Under the pieces are notes generated by a model. The model did not search any database, had not been told where the DNA came from, and was given only the letters and a program-made list of their open reading frames with translations. From the NCBI GenBank assembly GCA_032718475.1, contig JAUCBJ010006819.1, forward strand, positions 27,800 to 91,799: a stretch of DNA of 64,000 nt. The letters are read 5' to 3'. The position numbers and the translations under genes are program-made. How positions within the stretch are numbered: the stretch's first letter is position 1; each line of letters starts with the position of its first letter. Positions 1-11,463 of the stretch are shown piece after piece. This stretch comes from Nemertoderma westbladi. Its lineage: Eukaryota; Xenacoelomorpha; Nemertodermatida; Nemertodermatidae.

Positions 1-1060
1 CAAGGCAGGTTTTGCGTTTCCCTCCTGTCTCCAACGAAGTATTTTGATTTTGATATAATAAACCCACCAGTATTCTAACTTATACTGTGAAATACTTCTA
101 ACACATTCAAATTAATGAATTTAAAAAATACTTAAAAATCTTACTTAAAAAATATTTAATTCAACAATAAAACAACCTAGACTTTAATTTGGTTGAACAA
201 ATGGTTGATTACTGCAGACTGCTACTGGAATATTGGATGGAGTGAGTAAAACGGAATAGGTTATTTTAATTAGATCGGATTTTAATCAACCTTGATTTAA
301 CCCTATCTGACCCGGGCTATTTTACAACGTAATTGGCCCGGGGGGGGGGGGGGGTCATTTTAGATCTTGGCTCAAAAATTACAATTTTGATGGTATAAGG
401 GTTTTCGAGGTCGCTGATCACGATGAAACTAGTTATAAATATTTATGGTAATTCAAACCCAATTTTGGTGCCATTCTGGTGCCCCAGAACGAAAAGTACA
501 AGTAGCACAAAATTTTAAATTGTAAAATTTTGCCTTTGGTTGGGTAATTCTGAGGCTATACTGTTTTTCAAGGTCGCTGATCACGATACAACTCGTTAAA
601 AATCATTCGTGGTGGTAACAAACTATCATTTTTGATCTTTGTCTGGTGGGACGAAAAATACAAGTAGCAAAAATTTTCAAATGGCAAAAATCGAATTTGG
701 TTGGATAATTATTAGTATTATTAACAGTATTATTAGTATTACACGAAAATCGTCAATACCATAAACATTAAAATGTATGTAATGTACCCATGTCGTAGGC
801 CTATAAGTGCCGCCTAAACTACTGCATCAGAAAGTTCAGAATGCGACAAGTTATGTGGTGCAATAAAAAATAAAACCTGGAGGTGGTTAGGGTTACAGTT
901 ACCAGTAACAGGTATGCCTAAGCTGGTAAAAATGCAGAAATTTGATTTGATGGTTGGTTATGGTACCGTACCCATGCAGCTAAACTTAGATTTTAGGCAA
1001 TCGCATCTTACAGCCTATAATAAAACAGGAAAATCGGCTGATTATAACAAAATCAAACCA
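1..1060. other. AT-rich intergenic DNA
   Basis: No coding frame of note is seen. It holds a 15-G run at 340-354 and a diverged two-copy tandem repeat (see next entry). Confidence 0.6.
402..710. repeat. two diverged tandem copies, period about 163 bp
   Basis: The phrase GGTCGCTGATCACGAT occurs near 411 and again near 571. It is followed in both copies by matching blocks, including a GTACAAGTAGCA-like block and a TTGGTTGG(A/G)TAAT block. The copies differ at many positions, so the duplication is old. Confidence 0.65.
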
Positions 1061-1073
1061 GCTATTTAGTATA

Positions 1074-1440
1074 AAAGTATACAGGAAGTAGGACAGTACT
1101 GGCAGACTGGTGGTCTGGTATTGCTACCAGTAGTATACTAAGGTTGAATTGAATTGCCGACCTATTGTCTGTTAGTTGCTTGTTGCTGCTACCCGTACAT
1201 AAAAGTATACAGGAAGTAGGACAGTACTGGTAGTCTGGTATTGCTACCAGTAGTATACTAAGGTTGAATTGAATTGCCGACCTATTGTCTGATAGTTGCT
1301 TGTTGCTGCTACCCGTACATAAAAGTATACAGGAAGTAGGACAGTACTGGTGGTCTGGTATTGCTACCAGTAGTATACTAAGGTTGAATTGAATTGCCGA
1401 CCTATTGTCTGATAGTTGCTTGTTGCTGCTACCTGTACTA
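1074..1440. repeat. three tandem copies of a ~120-bp unit
   Basis: AAAAGTATACAGGAAGTAGG begins at 1072, 1200 and 1320. Each is followed by the same block ending in GTTGCTTGTTGCTGCTACC. The copies are almost identical, apart from a small length difference in the first. A minus-strand frame across the array repeats a 40-residue block and is a by-product of the repeat. Confidence 0.85.
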
Positions 1441-2364
1441 AACACTAAACCGAAAGTAAATGAACTAAACATTGAAAATATATAAATAACTTGCAGGTAA
1501 TGTAATAGAGGTGTAGTGTCTAGTGGTATCGGTATGATGTTCACTGTTGACAGCAAGTAATACCAGAACACCCAGTAATATAAATGGACAGAAATCTGAT
1601 TAGAATAAGATTCAAGTGACTGTGTGTTCTTTTGGTTTAATAATTACACAAAAATTTTTGTATTTGTCCACAATGAAAATATATTCGTCCAATTGCGGAC
1701 CTTTTCTCACTTTTTGGGGGGTGCAGCTGCACCCCTTGCACCCCATTGGCGCCGGCCATGCCTATACCAGTATACTGCAGTACTGAATACTGATATAGGG
1801 TATAGTACTGTCAGACTGTCACTGTAGTATCAAAAAGTTAAATTGCAACCAGTGACCAGTAAACCTAAAAATGTAAAATCATCTACAGATCTACCGACAT
1901 GTGGCAAGTCTACTGACTACTGACAGTTTGCTGTTGAATTTGAATTAACCACCATGATATTCCTTCTTTTATTGTATGTATGATACATTTTTATATATGA
2001 AAAGCTCTGTATGATTGACTCATACAACGTCAACAATTTAAAGAATTCTTCATTTTGAATTTCCCACACGTTTATTTGTAGAACGGAGTACGAATATCTT
2101 TATCAGCCAATAATTGCAAGGTATGTAATTAGTGTGTCTTACTTGGGGACAGGACAAGTTCACTATGTTTCGCATTGTTGCCTAGTAACAATGTTGGCAA
2201 GATATTTCAATACATAGCTAATATAAAATTAGAGAGTAATAGAGTTACGAAATTTTATAATCACCATAAATACATTCTAAATTAATTACCATTTATTACT
2301 TTGAAAAAATGTAATATAATTGTTTCAAATATTTATAAGAATTAATTTCGATTATCAAAACCAG
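1441..2364. other. upstream region of the lebercilin-like gene
   Basis: No coding frame is supported. A good splice donor, GCAAG|GTATGT, lies after 2120, and a CCAG sits immediately before the first ATG at 2365. A non-coding 5' exon ending at 2120 and an intron 2121-2364 are therefore possible. The polypyrimidine tract of that acceptor is weak, so this is tentative. Confidence 0.35.
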
Positions 2365-4308
2365 ATGATGCCGACTAGAAACACCATCAATGCCAAACCT
2401 AATCAATTTTACGAGGTTGAAGTTCCTCAACATATAAAACTACATCGTGAAACTCAACGAAATCAAACACAAACCAACGGGACGACCGTTCAAATCCAAC
2501 AGCGCAGGGCCAATAAACCCATAGCATCTAAACATTACACCGCAAAGGGAAAACCGCAATCCACAATTACAAACGGTACGCGACCGCGTCTTCCGATTGC
2601 AGAAAAAGAAGTTATTGCTGACGACGATAATTATAGCGCCGATGGTTTTGAAACAGATGAAGATGAAGTTTACGAGAATCATGAGGAGTTTGCAAAGGGA
2701 GATCATGTAATGCCAAATAAACCGTTTATATACGGGGAGCACCAACATTTAGTCCATAAAAAAACTACGAGTAAGAGACAGACTGGGACACACAAGCCGC
2801 CAACGAGTGTATTACGGACGCCAACCAACGATGGTAACAGTTTCCAAACGTTACCAATAAATGACAGAAAAGTGAAAAAATTAGAAGATAAACTAACGGA
2901 ATTCGCATCGACTATAGAACTACTTCAAGAGGAGAATAAATTGCTCAAACGGGTGCAACGAAGATATGAACGCGCATTGAATAAGTACGAAGGTGAAGAC
3001 GGTGATTTTGCTAGAGAATTTAGGGACCACGCCACAGAGGTAAAAGTGTTAAAAAACCGCGTAAAGATGTATAAGTCGAGAGATGAGGAAACATCGCGTA
3101 AGTACATGGAGCAAAATCACGAAATTATACGTCTTAAGGATAAGATCATGAAGTTGAAGACTCTTGTTGATAAACATAACTTGGAAGAGCGTGAGACACT
3201 GGAATATAATCTCAGTGGACTTGAAAATGAGTTGGAGGTTAAAGATAAGCAAATATTGGATCTGGAGAAGAAGCTAATTCTTTCGCAGAAAAATTATTTA
3301 AGTGAGTGCAGCGGCGTGAGGGGAAAATTACGCCGAGCCGAGACGGAATGTGATCGTTTATCAAAAGATTTAAGAGAGGCTAAATTCCATATCACTGAAA
3401 AAGAGAAGGAACTGAGTTTGAAGAATATTTACTCGCAGAGAATCTACAAACATCCGGTCGGTTCTGGTTCCGTCCGTGGTGCAACGAATTCTGCAGAAAG
3501 TTTATCAGGTCGGCAAAGAAATACAACGGTTATTGACAAGTCGACAATGACGTCGGAAGATATAGAATCGGATAGACAAAATGAAGACGCGTCGGAAAAT
3601 CGACATAACAATGTCTTTGAAACTTCCACGGAATTAAACACAGATATTATAGGCCACGGATCAGCTCATGATGGTAGTGTTGATAGCGACAACATCGATG
3701 TCACCGAGAAATCTCATGAAATAGTGGATGAAAATCAGACGCCGAGTTCACAACAAACTACTAATATAGAAAATACAATAGATAGACAAGATAGAAGCAG
3801 CGAGATTGGAGTAGATTCTAATTACTTACAGACACCCCACGACGATAATCCAGAACATGATGAGTTGGAATACCCATCAACATTGAATGTTATAAACAAC
3901 ACCGATGGTCCAGAAAGAGTCAACATTCAAGACGAAAATACAAGCATGAATAAATCATTGGAACAACAGGAGCAACTTGACAATCATGTTGATGATAAAG
4001 ATGAACAGAAGACCAAAGATGAAACAAAGCTAACGGCTAGGTCTAATGACAAAGCAGGCGCCAAGGAAACACAAACTGATTTAAATAATTTTGTTGTAAA
4101 AGATGTTAATTCGCAACAAAATGGAATACCTGTAAAAGGTGCAACAAGAGATAGTGGTGGTGCAAAAGCAAACATTTCTAAAAGAAATAATAAGCAAGAA
4201 GACGTAGGGGAATATAAACCATCTTATAATAAACCAATTAGAATGGCAAACTTAGGACCTCCTCTGCGAAAACAGTATCAAAAAGTAAAAAGCCCTAAAG
4301 TATCATAA
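2365..4308 (+). CDS. lebercilin (LCA5)-like coiled-coil protein
   Basis: A 647-residue protein in one exon. The frame is open a little further upstream, but ATG ATG at 2365/2368 are the first Met codons. Residues 1-165 are polar, with an acidic stretch (DDDNYSADGFETDEDE). Residues about 166-360 form a long coiled coil that follows the lebercilin domain: LLQEENKLLKRVQRR, ALNKYEGEDGD, a HNLEERETLEYNL block, KQILDLEKKLILSQKNY, and an ending like LKNIYSQR. Residues 361-647 are hydrophilic and probably disordered, with a basic tail. Lebercilin is a ciliary axoneme/transition-zone protein working with intraflagellar transport, and that is inferred here. The gene is odd in having no intron in almost 2 kb of coding sequence, whereas vertebrate LCA5 has several. 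It may be an old retrocopy or an intron-poor lineage gene. No stop or frameshift interrupts it. Confidence 0.8.
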   Translation: MMPTRNTINAKPNQFYEVEVPQHIKLHRETQRNQTQTNGTTVQIQQRRANKPIASKHYTAKGKPQSTITNGTRPRLPIAEKEVIADDDNYSADGFETDEDEVYENHEEFAKGDHVMPNKPFIYGEHQHLVHKKTTSKRQTGTHKPPTSVLRTPTNDGNSFQTLPINDRKVKKLEDKLTEFASTIELLQEENKLLKRVQRRYERALNKYEGEDGDFAREFRDHATEVKVLKNRVKMYKSRDEETSRKYMEQNHEIIRLKDKIMKLKTLVDKHNLEERETLEYNLSGLENELEVKDKQILDLEKKLILSQKNYLSECSGVRGKLRRAETECDRLSKDLREAKFHITEKEKELSLKNIYSQRIYKHPVGSGSVRGATNSAESLSGRQRNTTVIDKSTMTSEDIESDRQNEDASENRHNNVFETSTELNTDIIGHGSAHDGSVDSDNIDVTEKSHEIVDENQTPSSQQTTNIENTIDRQDRSSEIGVDSNYLQTPHDDNPEHDELEYPSTLNVINNTDGPERVNIQDENTSMNKSLEQQEQLDNHVDDKDEQKTKDETKLTARSNDKAGAKETQTDLNNFVVKDVNSQQNGIPVKGATRDSGGAKANISKRNNKQEDVGEYKPSYNKPIRMANLGPPLRKQYQKVKSPKVS

Positions 4309-4730
4309 TATCTTTGTGTCAACATACGAAATGTAATGGCCATTATTAATAACAAGTAGCAATTGTTAAAGCTTTTATCATTTGATATAGGTATGCCCAG
4401 CAAAATGGTATTTTCGTCGTTTGGTATTTCCAGTTTGGTCTCATAATTGCTTGTACGCAAGCCACTGTAATAGTAATTGTTAGTTTGTTTATAATGAATG
4501 TACGAAAAGTGTTTGAAAACTACAAGAAAAGTCAATTGCTAGTTGTTATTAATATTAGGCCGAAATTATAGCGATAATGTTGTTTAACTTACTGTTTATA
4601 AAATAATCTAGTATCTACTGTAGTAATCAACGACAGTTGTTTATGTTTAATGTGTGAGTTAATATTTTGATAGTACGGTTTTTTTACTTTTTAATTTACT
4701 AGTTGGCGTAAATTATTTAATTTAACCCAT

Positions 4731-4736
4731 AATAAA
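4731..4736 (+). terminator. polyadenylation signal AATAAA
   Basis: AATAAA lies 423 bp after the lebercilin-like stop codon in AT-rich DNA. It is the first clear canonical hexamer on this strand that I noticed downstream of the gene. Confidence 0.4.
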
Positions 4737-4739
4737 GTT

Positions 4740-5401
4740 AATTACCCTGGTTAAATAATTAATTTATAATAAATGTTATTCCCCATTACAAACTGTTTAA
4801 AATAACAATACAATGGTGGGCTATGTAAAAAAATATCCGAATTCGCCCTAGGGAAAATAACCAGTTATTAATCCTATCCCGCTTTTGGTAGCTTAGTTAC
4901 AGCCAATCAATTTGAATATAATAATAAAATATAAAATATTCGCATATTAATAGGTTCCATCCACTAGCTACCATGGTTACAATTCACAACCACTTTGTTT
5001 AGAACTTATTACAGAGTTGTCAGCAGATGATCCCGTAAGACAGCGACAGTAATGTAGAGAGGCCTTGCATACGTGGATGGTAGTTAGGTGTAGTAAATCT
5101 GGAACCGATTTTAAGATTGAGACCTGATAATATGAGGAGAGTTCTAGAAATTCACATTTGTTGCAATTCCTTCAATGATCCAATGTCCCTTTCATATTCA
5201 AGCAACTGAATTTTATGTTAGCTATGTTTTAGATAAACATAGCTATTATTTTCGACACTGGTTCCGTTCTCCTACTTTCCCCTATAAATTTTTTATCGTA
5301 GCATTTGTTAATTTTTCTATATAATTTCAATTTTTTATACTGTAGTTCCTTTTGAAAAAATATTATTCTAGAAAGAATATCGTTTTGACTGGAGTTCCTT
5401 A
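4740..5401. other. AT-rich intergenic DNA, no gene seen
   Basis: Only short chance frames are present. No repeat structure stands out until the inverted-repeat element that follows. Confidence 0.5.
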
Positions 5402-5951
5402 TAGCACTACATTTGTAAAACATATATCATTGTTACTATGGCAACGTTAAATAGTTGTAGAACAAATGAAATGTATTATATACTATTCTAGAACATAAAT
5501 AAAATAAAATATATTACGTTCTAGAATTTATAGCTAGTTTTTATTAATTTAAAAATAGCTAGTAAATTAAATATGATTGTATTTAAATGAATTTCTGAAT
5601 ACATGTAAATGAATATTGAAAATTGGTATATTTCTAACATATACCGGTAGCTAGTTTTTTTTAATTAAAATAGGCCTAGCTAGTAGATTAAAAAAATTTA
5701 TTTTTAGTAAATTTCAAAATAAATTTAAATGAATATTGAAAGTTTCCAAACTACAGTACCAAACATTAATAAAAAGTTTTTTATATTTTTTTTAAATTTC
5801 TAGCTATTTTAAAATTAAAAAATAACTAGCTATATATTCCAGAACGTTATAATTTTAATTTTATTTATGTTCTAGAATAGTGTTCTAGAAGTTCTAGAAC
5901 TCTACAATGTTGCCATGGTAAACATGATTTATGGAATAAAATGTAGTGCTA
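5402..5951. mobile_element. inverted-repeat (MITE-like) element
   Basis: The left end TAGCACTACATTTG and the right end (reverse complement TAGCACTACATTTT) begin two arms of about 150 bp. The arms share in order an ACTATGGCAAC / ACCATGGCAAC block, a TATTCTAGAACATAAATAAA block, a GTTCTAGAA / GTTCTGGAA block and TAGCTAGTTTTT-like runs. Both ends carry TA, so a TA target duplication with GCACTAC termini is possible, as in Tc1/mariner-type MITEs. There is no coding capacity. Confidence 0.65.
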
Positions 5952-6921
5952 CACGGATACGTAACTGTTACCTTAGTTTTAATATTGTCTGCGTCAAGAG
6001 TCAGTCCCCCAATCTGCAAAACTGTAATAACAAAAGTACTACACCGCAGTCACAGTTATAGTTATAGTATTTGATACCTTAATGTGCACTTAATTTATAA
6101 GTATACTATATCTAATTGAATAACATTATCTGAGCACTCGAGAGCAGGTTATTCAAGAAATATCGATCGTTGGGGAGATAGGGGGGGGGGGGGGGGGGAA
6201 ATTTGACCCATCTCGGCGAATTCATATTTCGTCTTAATGTTAAATTAAACAAATAACAATAAATTATAAAACAATACATTACAATAAATTAAAGACAATA
6301 GAAAAGGTTACAGTGGTATTTTTAGTAGTGATCAGCTGTTATCTGCGTCGATTTTACCCTGGAGCGGCATAAAAGTAAAAAAAAAGTAAAATTTTTATTC
6401 GGCCGTTAGGCCAGGAATTCCGTGCAAAGTAGGACGACTTAATTCCAGTGCGGTCCCTCTCGAACTATACTCCCCAATGGAATAGCCAGTACTCATTTAG
6501 CTATCATTTAAGGATGCAAGCAAAAATTTGCCCTTGTTACACCCGCTTTTTATTATGTCGAAAGTCCCCTTATCTGTAGCTGGGAAATAAATCTGAGAAA
6601 TAGAGCTATAACATTTACGCTGTTACCTACTATATAAATACATAATTTAATAAATTTATTGCTCTACTGTAGAAAGGCCACATATGAAAGCATTAAAAAT
6701 GACTGAAATAGTAGACATAAAATAAGATTACTGAAATAATGTCTACCATAAGTCATATTCGTTGAATAGGAACAAAATAGTGATAATGCATAGTTATTTC
6801 CCCCCAAAATGCCACGCCCCATTTTTAATCAACTCCCCCCAAACAAAACCCTTTTAGAAATGTTTGAAGCCTTAGCAATAAATTACTCGTTGGTGAGTGA
6901 AAGTAATGGGGAATAACACAC
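5952..6921. other. intergenic DNA with poly-G run and dispersed repeat
   Basis: An 18-G run sits at 6181-6198. About 6205-6365 resembles parts of the dispersed repeat family seen best at 30105-30430: a TCTCGGCGAATT-like block, then CAATAGAAAAGGTTACAGTGG, then GATCAGCTGTTATCTGCGTC. No gene is seen. Confidence 0.5.
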
Positions 6922-7054
6922 TTATTACCCTATTATTGAGTTATTTTCCCGGTTATTTAACCCTTGGGCAGGAACACCCTCGGGCTTCGCCCTCGGGTTG
7001 TTTCCTGCCCGCGGGTTAAATAACCGGGAAAATAACTCAATAATAGGGTAATAA
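6922..7054. repeat. 133-bp near-perfect hairpin
   Basis: The left arm begins TTATTACCCTATTATTGAG and the right arm ends in its exact reverse complement. The arms pair through a CCCGGTTATTTAACCC block to a centre at about 6985-6988 (CCCTCGGGC-TTC-GCCCTCGGG). Only short mismatches occur, near GGGCAGGAACA. It looks like a small foldback element or an extruding cruciform. Confidence 0.85.
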
Positions 7055-7714
7055 ATATAGTTATTATGATATTATACAGTATGTATATTTTGTGTTTGAA
7101 TGTGTTTATTGGGTTATGTCATAGTGTCAGCCTGCCGGCATTGCCCTACAGTAGTGCAATCCTCGAAACAATGTGACCACAATCACTCGCTCAGCCATAC
7201 TGTACATATTCCAGACCGTCTATGTTCCCAAGTCTAAGGTCCCTGAGCAGCGCAGCAGGCTAAGTTATGTTATATACTGTAATACCGCACTACTGTATGT
7301 ATGTATACCTTACATCCATCCCCATGAATGAAACCAACTACAGAATACCAATTGAGTCAGTATATTAACTGTAGCGAAAGTACGAAAGTCGTGAATCCTT
7401 CTTAGTATTTTGAACATGCGTTGACTTACCACAAGGTTGAATAATTTAAAGAAATATAATATGCGTCGGGATTCCTCTATACCTTACTGTAGACTTCTGG
7501 TGGAAACACCAATAGATAGGCCTACCATCTATGTACCTGGGCGTATAGAGGTTCAATCCATTGCATTGAATTCACATATCTCCTGAGGTCGCGGGTTCGA
7601 TACCAGCATGGAGGTCGCCGTTAGGGGAGTTTTCATCTGGAAAGGAATGCTTTAAAGGGAATAACCAGTATACATCTCTGGCTTGTATCCTTAGAAGGCA
7701 GAGCGTAGCTAAAT
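7055..7714. other. intergenic DNA with a tRNA B-box-like motif
   Basis: GCGGGTTCGATACC at 7591-7604 matches a Pol III B box. I see no convincing A box or cloverleaf around it, so it may be the remains of a tRNA-derived SINE. No coding sequence is seen. Confidence 0.3.
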
Positions 7715-9160
7715 GGGTACTAGTTTCTGGTGAGTATACATAGCTCTATATGCAGTGGAAGATTTGTGCGCAATCGCTGGAGGGAGTCTGTTGTTGAGAG
7801 TCTGGTTTGAGATGTGTACATTGTACATGACAAAATGAATCCGGCACAGCATTCTTGTCAAAGTGCCATCCAGAGATTTGGTATCCTCTGCAGTTAGGGC
7901 CGAGCATGGACTTCCATATAAGAGTACTTGTACTACTGCTGCCAGAAATAATCGAACCTTAAGGTTCCGTTTTATTATATGAGACTTCCAAATCCTGGAT
8001 AGACTATTCAATGCTGCCCAGCCCATGCCTTGCCCTTGCGTATCCGAAGGTCTTCATCTGACTTCCGGATCCATGATCCCAACACCCACATGCTCAAGCA
8101 AGCCATCCCTGGAGCTTATTCCCTTACGGTCAGGCATTTCTGGAGGGCTGTCAAGGTTCACTGTCATAATTTTGCTCTTCTTGGAGTTTACAAAAAGACC
8201 AACACAAGACACCACCTGCCACAATGAGCAGAGAAGCCTTTGGGCTACCTCTAGTGATTCTGACAGTACCCCTATATCATCAGCAAAGTCTCAGGAAGGC
8301 ACTTTGCTAGATTTCTCCACTTCTTGTGGGTGTTACCATCACCCCATCTAAAGTCTAAGGACATGTGTAGAACATAATAAATCACAATTTCGAAAAAGGA
8401 TGGTGCCAGTTTGTCAAATGGTGCCAGAGTGTCACCCTGTAGGATTCCGCACAAGACTTCGAATGGATCTGTGTCACTATCCTCAGTAGACACAAATGTG
8501 GTGGAACCATCATAGAGTCGGATAGCTGTAATAAATTCCTCAAGAATCCCACATGCTGCAAGTATGCTAAACATACTTGGTCGGGAGAATGAGTCGAAGG
8601 CCTTTAACAAGTCGTCAACAAAGATAATAAATAGCCAGATGTCTGTTTTTTGTTGATAACTCTTCGAATATCCTTCTAAGTGCCAGAATTAGGCTCAATG
8701 GTCACACGACCTTTATTACGGAATCCAGTTTGGTTCTCACGTAACAGTCTTTCAACAGGATTCCTGATGCGATTTAATATAATTCTGCAGTATTGCTTTG
8801 TAGCAATCGAGATAAACAAGATTCCACAAAAGATCCATAGACTGTGGGTTGTTCTTCTTGGGGAAAGGGACCAACTTATATATTTTCATTTCTTGAGGAA
8901 CTCGCTTTGTCCTATACATGTCAACAATAATAATTGGGTGAATGAGCTCCAAATACTCAGGAATTTTAAAGACCTCAGGGGGCATGCCATATGCTCCACT
9001 GGCACGATTGGTGTTGATGCAGATGAAATCCTGAAGATGGACGGAATTTCGGTTAACACTATTGCTATAGACCCAGGGCGATGTACAGTAGATAAGTGAT
9101 GTGTACTTGCTTTTAAAGTCACTCGGAAAAATTTAGAATGGATGCTGATCCACTCCATCA
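7715..9160 (-). mobile_element. LINE relic (same family as 49795-52192)
   Basis: Read on the minus strand from about 9160, broken frames follow the better copy at 49795-52192 in order: a GASGAYGMPPEVFKIPEYLE-like block before the RT, PIIIVDMYRTKRV, then MLKAFDSFSRPSMFSILAACG (RT motif A region), YDGSTTFVSTEDSDTDPFEV and GILQGDTLAP (motif B), and finally LLYGSPCSALTAEDTKSLDG near 7900. Stops, frameshifts and small indels are frequent, and the 3' tail is missing. This is an old APE-type non-LTR retrotransposon fragment with no coding potential. Confidence 0.85.
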
Positions 9161-9294
9161 GTAGCTGCTTGTAGATCGTGGTAGAGACATATTATGGCAA
9201 GGTTTCCTTTTAAGAGTAGGAATATGTTCATCACCATCCATTTCCATCAAGTCATCATAATAATAAAATTGGCACATGCTAGTGACAGTGAAAA

Positions 9295-9400
9295 TCATTC
9301 TCAAAGTGAAAGAAACAGTGGCACGTTATTCTAACCAGAACAATAAACGAATCTCAATGGAACAGATCTAAGTTTTATTTTTCAGAATAATCAGAGAATT
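9295..9400. repeat. dispersed repeat copy
   Basis: ACAGTGGCACGTTATTCTAA, then an AACAATAAACGAA block and TTTATTTTTCAGAATAATCAG, match the copies at 30169-30430 and 33870-34000. There is no coding capacity. The family is unassigned. Confidence 0.65.
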
Positions 9401-10630
9401 TTAGTTGATGCTTTTTATTATCGACTTTCGTGAACCATTCGACTTGAAACAATGTAAATATATTTTCTTTTTGTCGTAAAATTGTTTAATCTCTGCAATA
9501 ATACTACAATAATACTACACAACTTTTTCAATATCTTATTAATTATTATATAATTTATTCAGTATCTTATTTATGTGTTACTGTTACTCATACTGATTAC
9601 GATCATCCAATTTATTATGTTTTTAAATGTTGTACTTTTACGGATACGTACAGCAATAATAATTATTTATTACATGGGGAAAAAAGTAGAACTTTTTTCA
9701 CTATTCGCGAGGCATTTTATTTACCGAGCGTCAGCGAGGTTAATAAAGGGTCGAGAGAATATTGAAAAAAATGTTATACTACATGTTATATGTTTTTTCC
9801 CATGTACTACGCAATTTTATTCTTAAATTGGTACTTTTTTGTTGCTTAAATCTTTAATAAAACGTACAGTGATATAGTGGAACAAAATAAATTGAACTAT
9901 AGTACAGTATTTAACTATATTGCTTCCATAGTTACTGCGAATTAAATTACTGGACTCTTCAACTCCTGATGCTGCCGTACTCAATGTTAAATAATTTAGT
10001 GTTCTCGAATATTTATCACGTAACTAGAGAGCCGCTTAACAACATAAACCAATATTGGATATTGAGTTCCGTTGAGTGCGTGCATGGATTTTGCTCAGAT
10101 TACTTTTCTACGTCAAGGCTCTTTGTACACATTTAATGCCCCAATAATATTTATTTTACTTTTTTCGCCGGGAAAAAATGTAAAATCAATGCAATCTATG
10201 GGTTATTTTTTCTGAGCGAGAAAGTAACAATTTAAGAATAAAATTATTTTGTTCCTTTAACAGTTATACTGTATATTAATTTCACTTCAATAAGCAATTA
10301 CAATTTTTAATAAATCACACACTCATCAAGTTTCAATTGTTTTTTGGTTGAAGCTTCTAGTTGCCGCCTAAGGTTGGTGTTAAGTTTACTATTACGTTGT
10401 TCTAGGATGAGTCCCAGGCAGAATACATGAGTAGACGGTTATATTTTGTTTGGAAAATATACAAAACTATTAATATCTTTATTAAATTGTTCAACGACTT
10501 GTGTGTTGCAATTTTTTAATTGTGGTATTAAATTAACTCGACAAACACCCAATACTTATGTAGCCTTTTATTTACATACGAATTTGTCCACCTATACTGT
10601 CCATCATATTGTCCGTCATGTTTTAATGCT
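9401..10630. other. AT-rich intergenic DNA up to the piggyBac left end
   Basis: No gene is seen. About 9812-9835 and 10221-10250 carry a short inverted match (AATTTTATTCTTAAATTG and its complement). This may be the remains of another inverted-repeat element, but I cannot define its ends. Confidence 0.4.
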
Positions 10631-10647
10631 TTAACCCTTTTAGTACT
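10631..10647. repeat. piggyBac left TTAA and terminal inverted repeat
   Basis: TTAA followed by CCCTTTTAGTACT. It pairs exactly over 13 bp with the right end at 14619-14631. Confidence 0.93.
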
Positions 10648-10702
10648 ATGTCCCACCTGTTGTACCATAACCACCTGCGCTATGTCCCAACTGTTGTACC
10701 AT
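10646..10702. repeat. subterminal direct repeats of the piggyBac element
   Basis: A 23-bp motif (CTATGTCCCAC/A then CTGTTGTACCAT) occurs at 10646-10668 and again at 10680-10702 with one difference. Its place next to the terminal repeat suggests a transposase binding site, which is inference. Confidence 0.7.
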
Positions 10703-11463
10703 GGCATCTCACTTGATAAGCAGGCCATCCACCACCCAACAGCGCCTTAGAAAGTGTTCCAATTCACTATTCAGTGCCTTAGGACAATAATTTTTGAAAT
10801 TTTTTTGCAGCCATTTGATTGGCTAATGGGTTTACCTTGCCTTCTATGGAGATTCAAATCTAGGCCTTTTACTTCCAACTTTGCTGCCTTTGTTGAGGCA
10901 GGGCGAATTGGTTGTAGGTAGATTGTTGACTACTATCCATTATACATTACGGGGTACCGTGCCCTAAACCCTGGAGTGGTTTGTTATCTCGTTTGTGATT
11001 GGATAACACATCATAATATTATCCTGTAGGTGACTAAAGCTACTACGTTCCATCCATCCATTTGTTAGTAATTGTATATTCAGTCAGTCATTTGTGAATC
11101 AATTTACGGCACTGCTGCACTTATGTGTATGACGTATGCTGTTTTTTATTAGGCCTATAATTATCATATAAATTTATAATAATTATTTATTACCGGTATA
11201 GGCCTATATCAATTAATTATTATTATTATTATTACCGGTACGTAGTGCGTAGTGAATTAGAATTACGGTAGAATTTATTCTCATAATATATACTGTAATA
11301 GGCCTAGTGAAATTAAGTGTAGCCTATTACCGGCAGCCTACTTGTGCCATTTGGAATATACTGATATATACTATTTATTATATTATATAATACGATTATC
11401 TGATTATATTAATTATTAGGGCCTATATTGAGTGACTGTACGTCTAACAGACTAACAGTGGCC

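Noticed and set aside
1062-1571. 169-residue minus-strand frame with repeated 40-residue blocks
   Set aside because: It is fully explained by the three-copy ~120-bp tandem repeat and carries no known motif.
7591-7604. tRNA gene at the B-box-like motif
   Set aside because: No acceptor or anticodon stem can be formed around it.
9657-10250. A further inverted-repeat element
   Set aside because: Only a short inverted match around AATTTTATTCTTAAATTG was seen. Ends and target duplication could not be defined.
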